Shown one piece after another: positions 14,501 through 25,400 of a DNA stretch of 64,000 bases. Position 1 is the first letter of the stretch. Every line of letters begins with the position of its first letter. The stretch spans positions 15,376,349 through 15,440,348 of the forward strand of contig NC_088318.1 of assembly GCF_910592395.1 (NCBI RefSeq), given 5' to 3'. Made by a program: the position numbers and the translations under genes. This DNA comes from Lineus longissimus. Lineage: Eukaryota; Nemertea; Pilidiophora; Heteronemertea; Lineidae. The notes beneath the pieces were generated by a model. It was not told the DNA's origin and made no database searches. It saw only the letters and a list, made by a program, of their open reading frames with translations.

Positions 14501-17500
14501 TACTCCAGAATATGTCAATCTACCGTACTCTAGAATCTAATGTAAGCAAACTACCCAATCAGACCAACCCACTGTGACTCTGCTACTCATCACATTAAAG
14601 GCCACTGTCCTCTCCCAAGGGAAGAAAGTAGAAAAGAAACCCCCACTTTAATCAATCAGCTCACATTTCTCCAATGTTTCGTTTAAGTCTTTCTATCTAA
14701 CCTGATACCGTTCAGGAAAACACCGAGCGTTGAACCTAAAAGGGTACATGCAGAAACCCACTGTCTCGATCCTCTCTCCCACACACCATTAACTCTTCCA
14801 GTGCCAAACATGTTTTGCTACAAAACTGTTCACTCGCTTGCCAAATATGCAATATGCAGGTACCTTTTGCCTTTAGTTCTATTACAATCTGATAGATGTT
14901 GAGTCGAGAGACTGTTGAAAGGTAGCCGTGATTCGAATAAAACCAACAACACAATGTCTGTGTTTGTAGGTCATGAGCAATAGGCATACAGGTTTCGAAA
15001 AAAATACACAGTAGTGTTGAAATTCACTGTTTTACAAATTCCACAACAAGCAAAGTTTTTAGACATTTTACTGTGTTGAATGTAAAGACAAATGCTAGGT
15101 GAACAGGATAAAACATTATGATGGTAGCGGCCCTTTTTTTCTTTTTCCAAGGATTTGAAAATCCACGAGTTGCTGCCAAGCCAGTGGAAGAGTTACCTGT
15201 TCAGAGATCAAGACATGTTAGGTTTTTCGATACTGATTCTTCTAGACGAAATTTCAATAAACTTTAGTTAACCAAATGTCATCTAGTCAGAATGCCAGGA
15301 CGAACGAATGTTTTCAACCCTTTTCTGGCTGAATTAACAATGAACAATACCCAAAGGTCGAAAAGCTGAAATCCTCCGCTGTAATGGAAAAGTCTATCTA
15401 ATCATTGCAATGTTCCAGCTTCCAGATGGCTGAACAGAACGACATGTGTTATTCTGACATTATCTCTGTTGTTCCGGCAGCCGAACACGTCAGCGCTATC
15501 ACTCAACATGACTTCTCGCAAACGGCCATAGCTTATCTCCTGAAAGGGAGGCGGCGAATTTTGCCACTGCCGTGAATATATCTACGTTAATGACCACCAT
15601 CAACAGTTGCATGGTCACACTGGGCTAGGGAAGAGTGCCAAGTGAACAAGTGGGTAAATGATGCACAGTAGAGGGGTGATGAAATTTATACAACCGGCCG
15701 CCTCACTTTTTAGACTCAATTATGGTCATCCTGTGACATCTTCAAATGAACTTAGTACAAGATTCACCTCAACTTGTAGAAGAAGATATGATCGTTTAAA
15801 TTTGGACTGTGCAAAAGGGAGAAAAATTAAGTCGTATTCGTAGTTGGGAGCGGTGGCCAACCAACAACCGACAATATACCTACATCATATCTCCCTCCTC
15901 ATGGACAGGTCTGTATTAGGGGTGTCAAAATTCTTGTGGATAAAGATTTAGTCCATCACTTTGAAAACGTTCTGCAATTTCCCCGGTCTCACATTCCAAC
16001 ACTCTCACAGATGCTTAAATCAAATGATATGAGATAATGTGATAGAAAAGAGATTAGCTGAGAGAATATATCTATTTGCCTGTGATATATCACCCTCTTT
16101 CCATTCAGTTAATGGCCCCAACGGGAATGATTTTATAGTATTTTACAGTGCAATTGACTTTATAGCTACTCCGGGAGGAGAGGATGCTAAATACAAGGCA
16201 GTGTACAATGTACTTTGCTTGCCATGTTAGAAACATCGACTTAACCCCTTTATGTCAGATAGCGTCTTGTAACCTTAAAGCAGAAATCCATTATATAAGC
16301 TTAAAAGGCTTATGCCGTTCTTGAGGCTCTTGTTGGCGTAGCCCAGTCAATATACATGAAATTAGATGAATCTTTGCATTATTATGTTTACAGTACTTGT
16401 TTATCAGTCTCCTCAACAGCATTGCTTAAATTTATATTCAGTGCATTTTTATACAGAACTTTTTTCAAGTTAATTTTTTTGAGAGAATCGAGTGCGCCTT
16501 TGAAGCTGTGAAGCCGCAAAGGTAAAGCCTGTGATGAGTTACGGGTTTCCGTGGTGTTGATATACCTGGAACAGCAATTTTGACTTTTGTTTTTGCAGAT
16601 AAGTAGGCCAGAAATAATGGGTTCCTTAGATTTGAAAAGTGTTCCTAACAGTTTCGCTCAGGTTGAAAAATTAATCTCCAATGATCTGGTTTCAAAAATG
16701 ATGCAGAGATTACATCCATTAGGACTACCGTTATCTAGTGTGATTGTGAGCAAAGTGATTTACGTGAATACTAAAGCTGATGTATTGGTCCATGAATAGT
16801 TTAAACGCTTCCAGCAATGCGCCTGCATCAGCTGAAGGGATTTCATAGAATTAACTCTTCATTGAAAGAATGTTTAACATCACTCAATGGATCACATTTT
16901 AATTGCAATAATATGTCAAGGCGATAAGATATCAAAACCAAACTAGAGTCTGGACACATAGATGTTATTTCTACACGAGATTGCAGAACTTGATGGGGGC
17001 GAGCAACTTCATGCACATGACATCACGCAAATTCAGTCAGGACGTCTGTCGCAAAAACATTCTCAGAGAGGCCATCACGGAAGCATCATGGCACCTCAAA
17101 ATTGCGCTATACCAGCTCCCCCCACGACACCAACAAACTGCCTTTTTTCCTACACCAGCTCCTGAGCAAAAACATAATAGTAAAGAACCTTCCTCCAATC
17201 AACACCCACCCCCAACCACAAACACATATCACTAACCCTTTGTTATCTATATATTTGCAGAACTGCCAAGCCGAACTGACATGAGCGCACATTAGAGGAG
17301 AGGAAGTCACTCGACAAATTGAGGCTTAAAGCAATGACATACAGATTGTGAATCTAAAGGTCAGACTCGAGCTGCTCATCGCAGAATCATTGAGAACTGA
17401 ATGACCATTCAATAGCTTCCAACAGAAGGATTAGGAGATAGCTCTTCTCTAAAAGACCTAAGATAGGATATGATGAAGACAATAGCAAATGCTGCCAAAA

Positions 17501-18824
17501 GGCTATTATGATGTTATGAGTGTATTGAACAATAGGTTTAACACGTTTCGTTCTTTATCATTAAGTCAGTCGCACATATCGCAAGGACAGCTTAACAAGC
17601 AGGTCTACTGGATATCTTTATGACCGAAAGGATTAGGTGCATCCTCGATAGATAACCAGGATCCGAGACGAGAGGAGTGTAACAAAAACAAGACAAACCA
17701 ATAGTATCCAATCAACAATTTAGCAGATAATCGCTTCATCGATGCTGCACTGTGCGGTAATATTGTTACAACAATCACTTCACTGATTCTGTCGAAAGGA
17801 ACGACAATAATAAACCACACCTCACAACATTCTGGATTACCTTACTGCTAATGGGAAAGGAGAATATCTTTGCTCTTTACAGAGCCTTCTCGCAAAGATC
17901 ACTTTTTCACTGAAGGAAAGGAGCAAACCATTATCGATAAACGTTCACCCATTACAGTTAAAACCACCAACTTATCACTGTCACACACAGACAGTACATT
18001 ACGGTCAAATTGGGCCCAACATCTTAGCATTAAAACATTGCAACTGAAATTGCATCAAATGAGGAAGAGGATACGGAGCATAACAATCCAAAATCAGCTC
18101 ACTGCCATGAATCACAAACTGCTTCTTAAGCTAAGCCACTGGTACAAACTGTCAATCACGTTTTGAAAGCAATTTACAAGATAAAGACAAACTGTATGAT
18201 GACATCCTTTGCTTCCTAGTAAGGACAGTCATCCTGCCTCAAAGACAACCTACAAATCACCTAATGACTGATATTAGCCCTCTTCTTGACACGCGTCACA
18301 TGGTCAAAGGAGGATTGAAATAGACTCTGTCTGCTGAATATTTGCTAATAGGAAGGGTCACACAGCCCCGTGTCAGGTAGCGGTGGTTGAATAATAGGAG
18401 GAGACCAGCACAGAGATTATTAGTATTACAGTTCCAGGAGTTAGGAAATATAGTATCGTAGTGCCAGGAGTACTGAGATATGGTATTGTAGTTGGTTATG
18501 TGATTGATTGGGTTCCGATTTCCAACTATACTCATCACAGTTCATGTTACGACACATTGGATACTCGGGAAAACTATGTTCAATACACATATCAATTCAA
18601 GTGGAGATTGACCACAAAGGCTGAACAAACGTATTGAATCAATGTACACTTAAAGAACATATGGATACAAGCATCTACTGTGTTATTTTTCAAATTTGGA
18701 AAAGCAAGAGTGAATGAAAACACATCAGTTTGTTGACAGATTCGATGGTTCTAATTTTTGAAACCAGTTCCATTGTGTTCACGACTGAATAAACCTATGA
18801 TTTGTATGAACTTTTTCCCACATC
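5591..18824. other. Long intergenic region, no gene recognised
   Basis: About 13 kb without an exon I can assign. Open frames are short (up to 118 codons, 11257-11613 on the minus strand) and unrecognised. A short CA run lies near 9227-9241. A 17-bp dispersed word (aagggagactttaggca) is at 9625-9641, and a mariner-end-like word is at 13761-13783. It may hold regulatory DNA for the GPCR, or exons of genes outside the window, but nothing in it can be supported as coding. Confidence 0.5.
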
Positions 18825-19934
18825 ATGTCAGCTATTGATAATCTGTCGGCCAACATGACGATTAATCCAACCAAACCATCGATCTTAACAACAACGGTAG
18901 CAGAGGAGCCAGTTACAAAGAATATCTGGCCAGACACGAACTTGGATGAGATAACAGCCATCATTAATATCTATACACCGCCAGTGATACTGGCGTTTGG
19001 CACAATAGGAAACATCTTGACAATAGGCGTCTTGTGTCGGAAGCCGTGGCGTCAACAATCCACAGTGTTTTACCTCCTAACGTTAGCAGTCGCCAATACT
19101 TTAGCTCTTTTCATTGGCTGCTCTTCAGAATGGATAGCGTATGTAAGCAAACTACGGAGCATAACAATCTTAGCAGACTGGTTATGTCGTGTTTGGAAGT
19201 TTCTCTTTAACGTCAGTGTGCACTTCCCAACATGGCTTGTTCTGGCAATGACAATCGATCGCTTTGTGATGGTCTGGTCACCACATCGGGCCCCACACAT
19301 CTGTACAGTTTTCCGTTCCAAAGTTGTCATTATTTTCATCACTGTAGGGCTAATCTGCGTCAGCATTCATGCCATGTGGACCTACGTTTTAGTTGAACAC
19401 GGCAATGCCCACAATTGCTGGGTTGGTATCAACCATCATTACTTTCACACGCGTGTGTGGCCGTGGGTCCAGGGTGTCATCTACAGCTACATACCACTCT
19501 CTCTGCTCTTTATTTTCATCCTATTGCTATCAGTTGCCATGTTCCAACGTGGTGGGGAAGTAAGGATCCTGCCTGAACTCAATCGTGCAGTTTTAGTGAT
19601 ATCTTCTTCGTACTTTTTATTTGCCAGTCCAGCAACTATAATGAACATTTGCGAGTACACTATGCCTATGTCACAGAAACAGTTAAATGATGTGCGTGCT
19701 ACAGTGTACCTTACTCGTGCTGTATTACAAGTCTGCATATGCTTAAACTATGCCATAACTGGACTTTGCTTGTTTGTATGTTGTCCAACATTTCGGAAGG
19801 ATATCTGGGAATGCTTGTCCTGTCAGAACTGTGCTAAAAATCGTCGAGGAATGGAGGAGATACCAACGGTTGAAATCAATGGGGAAGGCATTAAGATTGA
19901 GGTGGAAGAATCAGTAGTGACAACACCGTTGTGA
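18825..19934 (+). CDS. Class A (rhodopsin-like) GPCR, neuropeptide-receptor type
   Basis: Single open frame of 369 residues without introns. Two N-glycosylation sequons (N6, N10) precede seven hydrophobic segments at roughly 46-70, 80-104, 120-147, 166-188, 214-240, 253-277 and 294-319. Family marks are GN at 62-63 in TM1, C121 and C198 as the likely TM3-ECL2 disulfide, DRF at 145-147 in place of DRY, P224 in TM5, P269 in TM6, and a helix-8 start CCPTFRKD at 319-326. Cysteines at 330, 333 and 336 could be palmitoylated. Departures are N91 where TM2 normally has the sodium-binding Asp, and NYAIT in TM7 in place of NPxxY. It should act at the plasma membrane through a G protein. The peptide-receptor assignment is inferred from general resemblance; the ligand is unknown. 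The ATG is the first in frame. Neighbours give no clue to its role. Confidence 0.85.
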   Translation: MSAIDNLSANMTINPTKPSILTTTVAEEPVTKNIWPDTNLDEITAIINIYTPPVILAFGTIGNILTIGVLCRKPWRQQSTVFYLLTLAVANTLALFIGCSSEWIAYVSKLRSITILADWLCRVWKFLFNVSVHFPTWLVLAMTIDRFVMVWSPHRAPHICTVFRSKVVIIFITVGLICVSIHAMWTYVLVEHGNAHNCWVGINHHYFHTRVWPWVQGVIYSYIPLSLLFIFILLLSVAMFQRGGEVRILPELNRAVLVISSSYFLFASPATIMNICEYTMPMSQKQLNDVRATVYLTRAVLQVCICLNYAITGLCLFVCCPTFRKDIWECLSCQNCAKNRRGMEEIPTVEINGEGIKIEVEESVVTTPL

Positions 19935-20085
19935 AAATTAAAAGCCTGCAGACAGAAATCAGTGGTGACAACACCATTGTGAAAGTTGCGAGTCTGCGGG
20001 CAGGAAGAAGTGGAGACAAAACCATTGTGATGGTCACGAGTCAACAGGTAGAAATCAGTGGTGACAACACCAATCTTGTCTTGCG
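19910..20085 (+). repeat. 48-bp tandem repeat spanning the GPCR stop codon
   Basis: About 3.6 units with a strict 48-bp period: the aligned agt triplet of atcagtggtgacaacacc falls at 19913, 19961, 20009 and 20057. Unit 1 encodes the receptor C-terminus (ESVVTTPL) and carries its TGA; the later units lie in the 3' UTR. Because 48 is a multiple of 3, the repeat keeps frame, and on the opposite strand it stays open. Confidence 0.85.
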
Positions 20086-20721
20086 GAGTGTTTAACGTGG
20101 TTGCCAGTGCCTGACTAGTAGTGACATCTGTTTTCAAGTAATTCAGAAGCAATGTTTTTGCAATGCAAAATATCATGACGTGATGTCAACTTCGTTGTAT
20201 TCAGGAATAATGCTTTGTTAAAAGGAAAACCTGAATCCTTTGCTTCTCACATATTTGGAACAATATTTTCATGCGAAAGGAAAAAAAGACCTGTCTAAAT
20301 ATCATCAATTTTCACCTTAAACATGTTTAACAAAACATTACTTCTGATGTGTATATAACATATTTTGTTAAAATGATTATTCACTAAGGAACTGTTAACT
20401 CTTTGACCGCATATGGTGTGGTTGACTTCCACCAGCATACTCGCTGGATAGTTTTATATCAAAAGGTTATACTTGTTAGTAGACAAACAGGTTGCAGGCA
20501 TAAACAATGTCATCCAATTTTCTTTCACAACAGAATGGAAGTGTACTTGGAATCCTGTATTATGACTTTTATTAAATTTAATCTGAACATGTACATGTAA
20601 AAGTTATGATATTTTACCCCCTGGTTTCTAGGGGGACTTATTCAGATATTCAATATGTATGGTTAAATGTGTAAGTGACATTCATTTGTAAATATATCAT
20701 TTTTCTACTATAATAACTACA

Positions 20722-20727
20722 AATAAA
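20722..20727 (+). terminator. Candidate polyadenylation signal of the GPCR
   Basis: A canonical AATAAA lies 788 bases after the stop codon in an AT-rich stretch. A further AATAAA occurs near 21375, so the 3' end is not certain. Confidence 0.4.
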
Positions 20728-20745
20728 TCAAAAGGTTTGCTCTGC

Positions 20746-21690
20746 AAGACAATGGAGATTAATGATGGATAGTAGTGTGGAGATTACAAAATTGGTTCTC
20801 CTATGATGGCATATCATGTAGGGGTTATTTTAAGTATTTACATAGGGCCATTTACAGGATGCAAAAATAGATCCGAATGCATCAGAATGTGGTTGTACAG
20901 CTTGTCGTGTAAACGGCCCTAATGCTAAAACCTCCAAATCAGATTCTGCAATGGAGGTTTGCAAAGTAGTGATGATTTGGCAGTGGAATTAGATTTAGTG
21001 GTAAATATAAAAGTTGCTTGGGACGAAGTGAAATCTATTTTGTCTTGAGGATTATGAAGTGTAGAGGAAAAGAAGACAGACAAGTGGGATTTTTATTATG
21101 CGTGCAGTAAGGGTCAAGTCTTGTTTAATTAAAGTGAACTTAGCATGATCAGCGTATTAGCCTACTTTCACATTATCACTACCTACGAAAATGTATCTGA
21201 TGAACACAGAATGGGGACAAGAGAGTTCCATTCAGAAACTTATGTATGGGAATTCCATAGCTTTCTTATGTGTTGTGTTTTGCCTGGTGAGAGGAGTAAT
21301 ACCCAAATCTGAAAGGGTAAACTTGAATCGCTACCATGTGTAATATTTCATTTGTCAGCTTGATTAATAGTTTCAAATAAAATCAGTCTAACTTCTCAAA
21401 ATACGTGAATTTTTAAAAATCTATTACAAAGGATCGGCAGGACCCGTGAAAGAACCTGGTAGGTCTCTTTCCGCTTCAATTTGTAAACATATTGATATGC
21501 CTATATCACGCATATATACCCAAAGAAAAACGGCTCTTGGACAAAAATTTCTTAATAATTTACATCTTTAGCCCCCTGGTGAGAAGAATTTAAGTCAAAC
21601 AGTGCGAAATTTCCTCTCAGGGGAATTTCCTTAGCGGTTCATCCTCATGGCCAGATTTGAAGTGCCTAGGTCTTACGGTTACAAAATGTT
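20746..21690. other. Intergenic; decayed element body before the minisatellite
   Basis: No coding signal. From about 21571 the sequence has agccccctggtga, and near 21670 a stretch like cctaggtcttacggttac. These correspond in order to ggccccctggtgg and tctaacagttac in the dispersed element at 33.0-33.2 kb. This suggests a diverged element body whose 3' module was amplified into the adjoining minisatellite. Confidence 0.45.
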
Positions 21691-22482
21691 GACGGATGGA
21701 AGGACAGCGCCACTCCGAATAGCTATTTTACCAGCTCTGTCAGCTGAATTGATGGATGGAAGGACAGACGTCACTCTAAATAGTTATTTTACCAGTTCTG
21801 TCAGCTGAGCTGATGGATGGAAGGACAGATGCCACTCTGAATAGCTATTTTACCAGTTCTGTCAGCTGAGCTGATGGATGGAAGGACAGATGCCACTCTG
21901 AATAGCTATTTTACCAGTTCTGTCAGCTGAATTGATGAATGGAAGGACAGACGTCACTCTGAATAGCTATTTTACCAGTTCTGTCAGCTGAATTGATGGA
22001 TGGAAGGACAGACGTCACTCTAAATAGTTATTTTACCAGTTCTGTCAGCTGAGCTGATGGATGGAAGGACAGATGCCACTCTGAATAGCTATTTTACCAG
22101 TTCTGTCAGCTGAGCTGATGGATGGAAGGACAGATGCCACTCTGAATAGCTATTTTACCAGTTCTGTCAGCTGAATTGATGGATGGAAGGACAGATGCCA
22201 CTCTGAATAGTTATTTTACCAGTTCTGTCAGCTCAGCTGATGGATGGAAGGACAAATGCCACTCTGAATAGTTATTTTACCAGTTCTGTCAGCTCAGCTG
22301 ATGGATGGAAGGACAGACGCCACTCTGAATAGTTATTTTACCAGCTCTGTCAGCTGAGCTGATGGATGGAAGGACAAATGCCACTCTGAATAGTTATTTT
22401 ACCAGCTCTGTCAGCTGAGCTGATGGATGGAAGGACAGATGCCACTCTGAATAGTTATTTTACCAGCTCTGTCAGCTGAGCT
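21691..22482 (+). repeat. 61-bp minisatellite, 13 units
   Basis: Units begin with ga(t/c)gga/gaatggaaggaca at 21691, 21751, 21812, 21873, 21934, 21995, 22056, 22117, 22178, 22239, 22300, 22361 and 22422. The first interval is 60 bp and the rest are 61 bp. Each unit carries ccactctgaatag, then attttaccag, then ctgtcagctgagct. The last unit ends in gctgagctaaaaac. Units differ by a few substitutions, some of them shared by alternating or neighbouring units, which implies block duplication. No spacer-like variation exists, so this is not a CRISPR array. Confidence 0.97.
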
Positions 22483-25400
22483 AAAAACTAAACTGGGTAG
22501 AATGAGAAACCACATGGGAGAAGAAATGATTGCAATGACGACGACAACAACGAGGGACGACGAGTTAGTTGTTATCCAGTTGAACTTAATACTTCGCACA
22601 TCATTGTTGAAAACAGACTGACTAATCTTACCTGAAACGAGAGAGAAAGGAGAAAGATTTAAGAATTAAAGATTTTTCAGCCAAAAAAACCCAAATTAGG
22701 GATGTTTGACAATTCAGTGGACACATGCTTCTTTTGAATAAGTTTTAAAATGTAGGTCACTCAATAAGGACATGTTACAACACCAAAATCCCCACCCTAT
22801 TTTAAAACCACTCAAAATCTGCAAACCTAGGTTCCGTGAAATTTCTCTAGCATTCTCCATTCCACATGAATAAATTGATCATGGGTGAAACTGCCGCATG
22901 CTTCCCAATCTACGCATTAGCCATTAGGTATCAATCTTATCATTTGAATGACGATCCCTGCCAATGAAACATTCATCCATCTGAGGGGCGTGGGTGTGAC
23001 CAGAGAGGCAATCGAGCGACACCATAGGAAACACAGCCTTAATGAGGAGAGTGGAACATGGGACGAATATGACATGAACTAATTGCGTATTGCCCAACTT
23101 TCAAAATTAGCTTAACATGACCCATCACACAATCGATCACTTGTGTCCCAATTTCTAATTCTAAGGACTTGCATATGAGAAAGAAACCTTACATGTGATT
23201 TACCAAGTGAATATTTACTTGATTTCTGTTTTTAAATGGGGGAAGACCATGACCCTTAAAAGCTGGAAGCTTATGAAAATGTTTTGCTGTGGTGTTTCTT
23301 CGAGGAATCAAGAAATTCCGGAGTGCTGATTCCTTATGAAATTGTCTATACCCAGTTAGCTGTTAGGAAATTGAACAGTGGGCACCATACATACATAATA
23401 TAGAAATATCAGGTGTCAAATATTTATAACTTGAGCTGAGCATGTCAATTTAATATAACTGAGACCTTGGATTTCGAAAAGAAATAGATGTTCCCCAAAC
23501 ACTTTCACCACTACGTCAAACAGACAGAAGACTAAGAAGAAGAATTCCAAGTTCTAAGTGTCGCAAACCCCATAGTGACTATTTGACATATCTTCAATTC
23601 AGAAGAAGCCACCGACAACAAACAATTTCACCAGCTCGGTCAACTGGGAAATATTCTTGATTGAAAACCTCTTCATTTGTGACTAATCCAATATGATGGC
23701 CATCTCGCCTCCAGCCTGGGTCAGGAGATTTGGAGGATGTCATAACAGGGACGGTCAAACATGTTTGTTAGGGCAAGCAAAGCTATCATGCTGAGCTGGT
23801 TGATTCAATAGAATGAAATATTCATATTTTTTATAAGAGGCAGCGACAAGGGTTTAAAGGGAGACGATAGGCAGGGTAGGTCAGATTTAGTGTTACAGGA
23901 AGTTACACAATTCTCAAATAGCACTGAATTATAGGTTAAATTTTTTCTAATTCAATTTAAGCAATTTTTAATCTGTCCTGTAGACTGCAGACTGAAATGA
24001 AGCACGTCCCAAACTAATGTTTTCCAATTAAGACAAATAGCGTTGCGATGGAATTATGACAAGCATAAAAAAGAAACATATCTTGAAAACTGGATTGAAT
24101 CATTCTATTTGGACAGCGACAGCGAATTCCAGCCAGTATGACTCATCCAGGTAACCTGCTAATGCATAATACCATTATGCATTGCCTGATATTATAAGGG
24201 ACTTAAGTTCACAGATGGATTCAATATTTTGTGGAATTTCTCGTTCAAGGACACCACCTGGTCAAATTTCAATTGGCCTGTTCTCTGTTTTAAAGTATAA
24301 ATTGAGTGGACTGACACATGGTGGCAATTTTAATTTGGGCATTGACCTATGGCATTGTAAAACCAAAAGTGACAGACGCATCAGTTCAATCAATTTGACC
24401 TTCCAAACAGGGACCAATAGACCAATTTAAATTTACATTTTGACTTGGTGGCACCTTCATCCATAAAAATGTCAATAGAAACAAATTCCAACCATGCTTG
24501 TCAAGTAAATATAACCCTAACCATCATAGGACATCAGCATTTTGAGTGGAATATGAAATATGAAACCCTTGGGATTCCGTTTCAAATATTATTCGGAGCA
24601 GATGGGGAAGGAAGTGGTAAAACCATATCTCATGTCCTGAAATGATCGCCCACACATTTTATGGGAATTTTAAAAAGCTCAACGTGGGTGTTTCAATAAT
24701 ATAACCTTTGAAGGCAAATATTGAAAGAAACTGTGCCGTAAACAAGTTGGAATCAAACCTATTGTGTGATGACCAGCAGTGTTGACAACTAGGCTTCCGC
24801 TATGATGCTCCTCTACAGTGACAACAGTTGGTTGGGTGTCATACTGGCAATAAAAACCGACAACTCTGACGTTATATTTACTTGCCTGGCATGGACGGAG
24901 CAGCGAGACTGTGACCAAAACAAGATTAAGCGTGGAAAACAGGATTTGCATCCATGTGCCGATGGCGTTGATTTGATTACCAGATCTCAAGTGCATAAAA
25001 GAGAATTATCAGAAAAGCTATGATTGGTCCATTCTCAAATTCTGAAGCCATGAGCAAACTCAATTTGGCAAATTATGTCCACAGCAAAAAATTGTCACAT
25101 GTGTTTCTGTAACATTGTGACTTCTAGTAATTCTTTATCTGTTTCGAAATGTTTTTTTTACATGAAGAACAGCTTCTAGCTGTTTTGGGCAATTTCTGGC
25201 CTGGCTATAGCATATCTGGCAAATGACGCATTAGTTTACTTGCGTATGCAAAAAGCCACTTCTCAACAATTCTGAGGTGATTAAACCGACAAAATAAGCA
25301 ATAGATTGAGCAAGGCAACAATAAAATAACGGAATAGGAAATACTGCAGTGCCACAAGATTTATATTCCTTCCGATCTGGGCTTATAAACTAATCAGTCA

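Noticed and set aside
19823-20176. Antisense 117-residue frame over the GPCR 3' end
   Set aside because: It is open only because the 48-bp repeat is a multiple of three and lacks stops on that strand; no gene features are present.
21691-22482. CRISPR-like array
   Set aside because: The 61-bp units are contiguous and alike over their whole length, with no unique spacers, and the host is a eukaryote.
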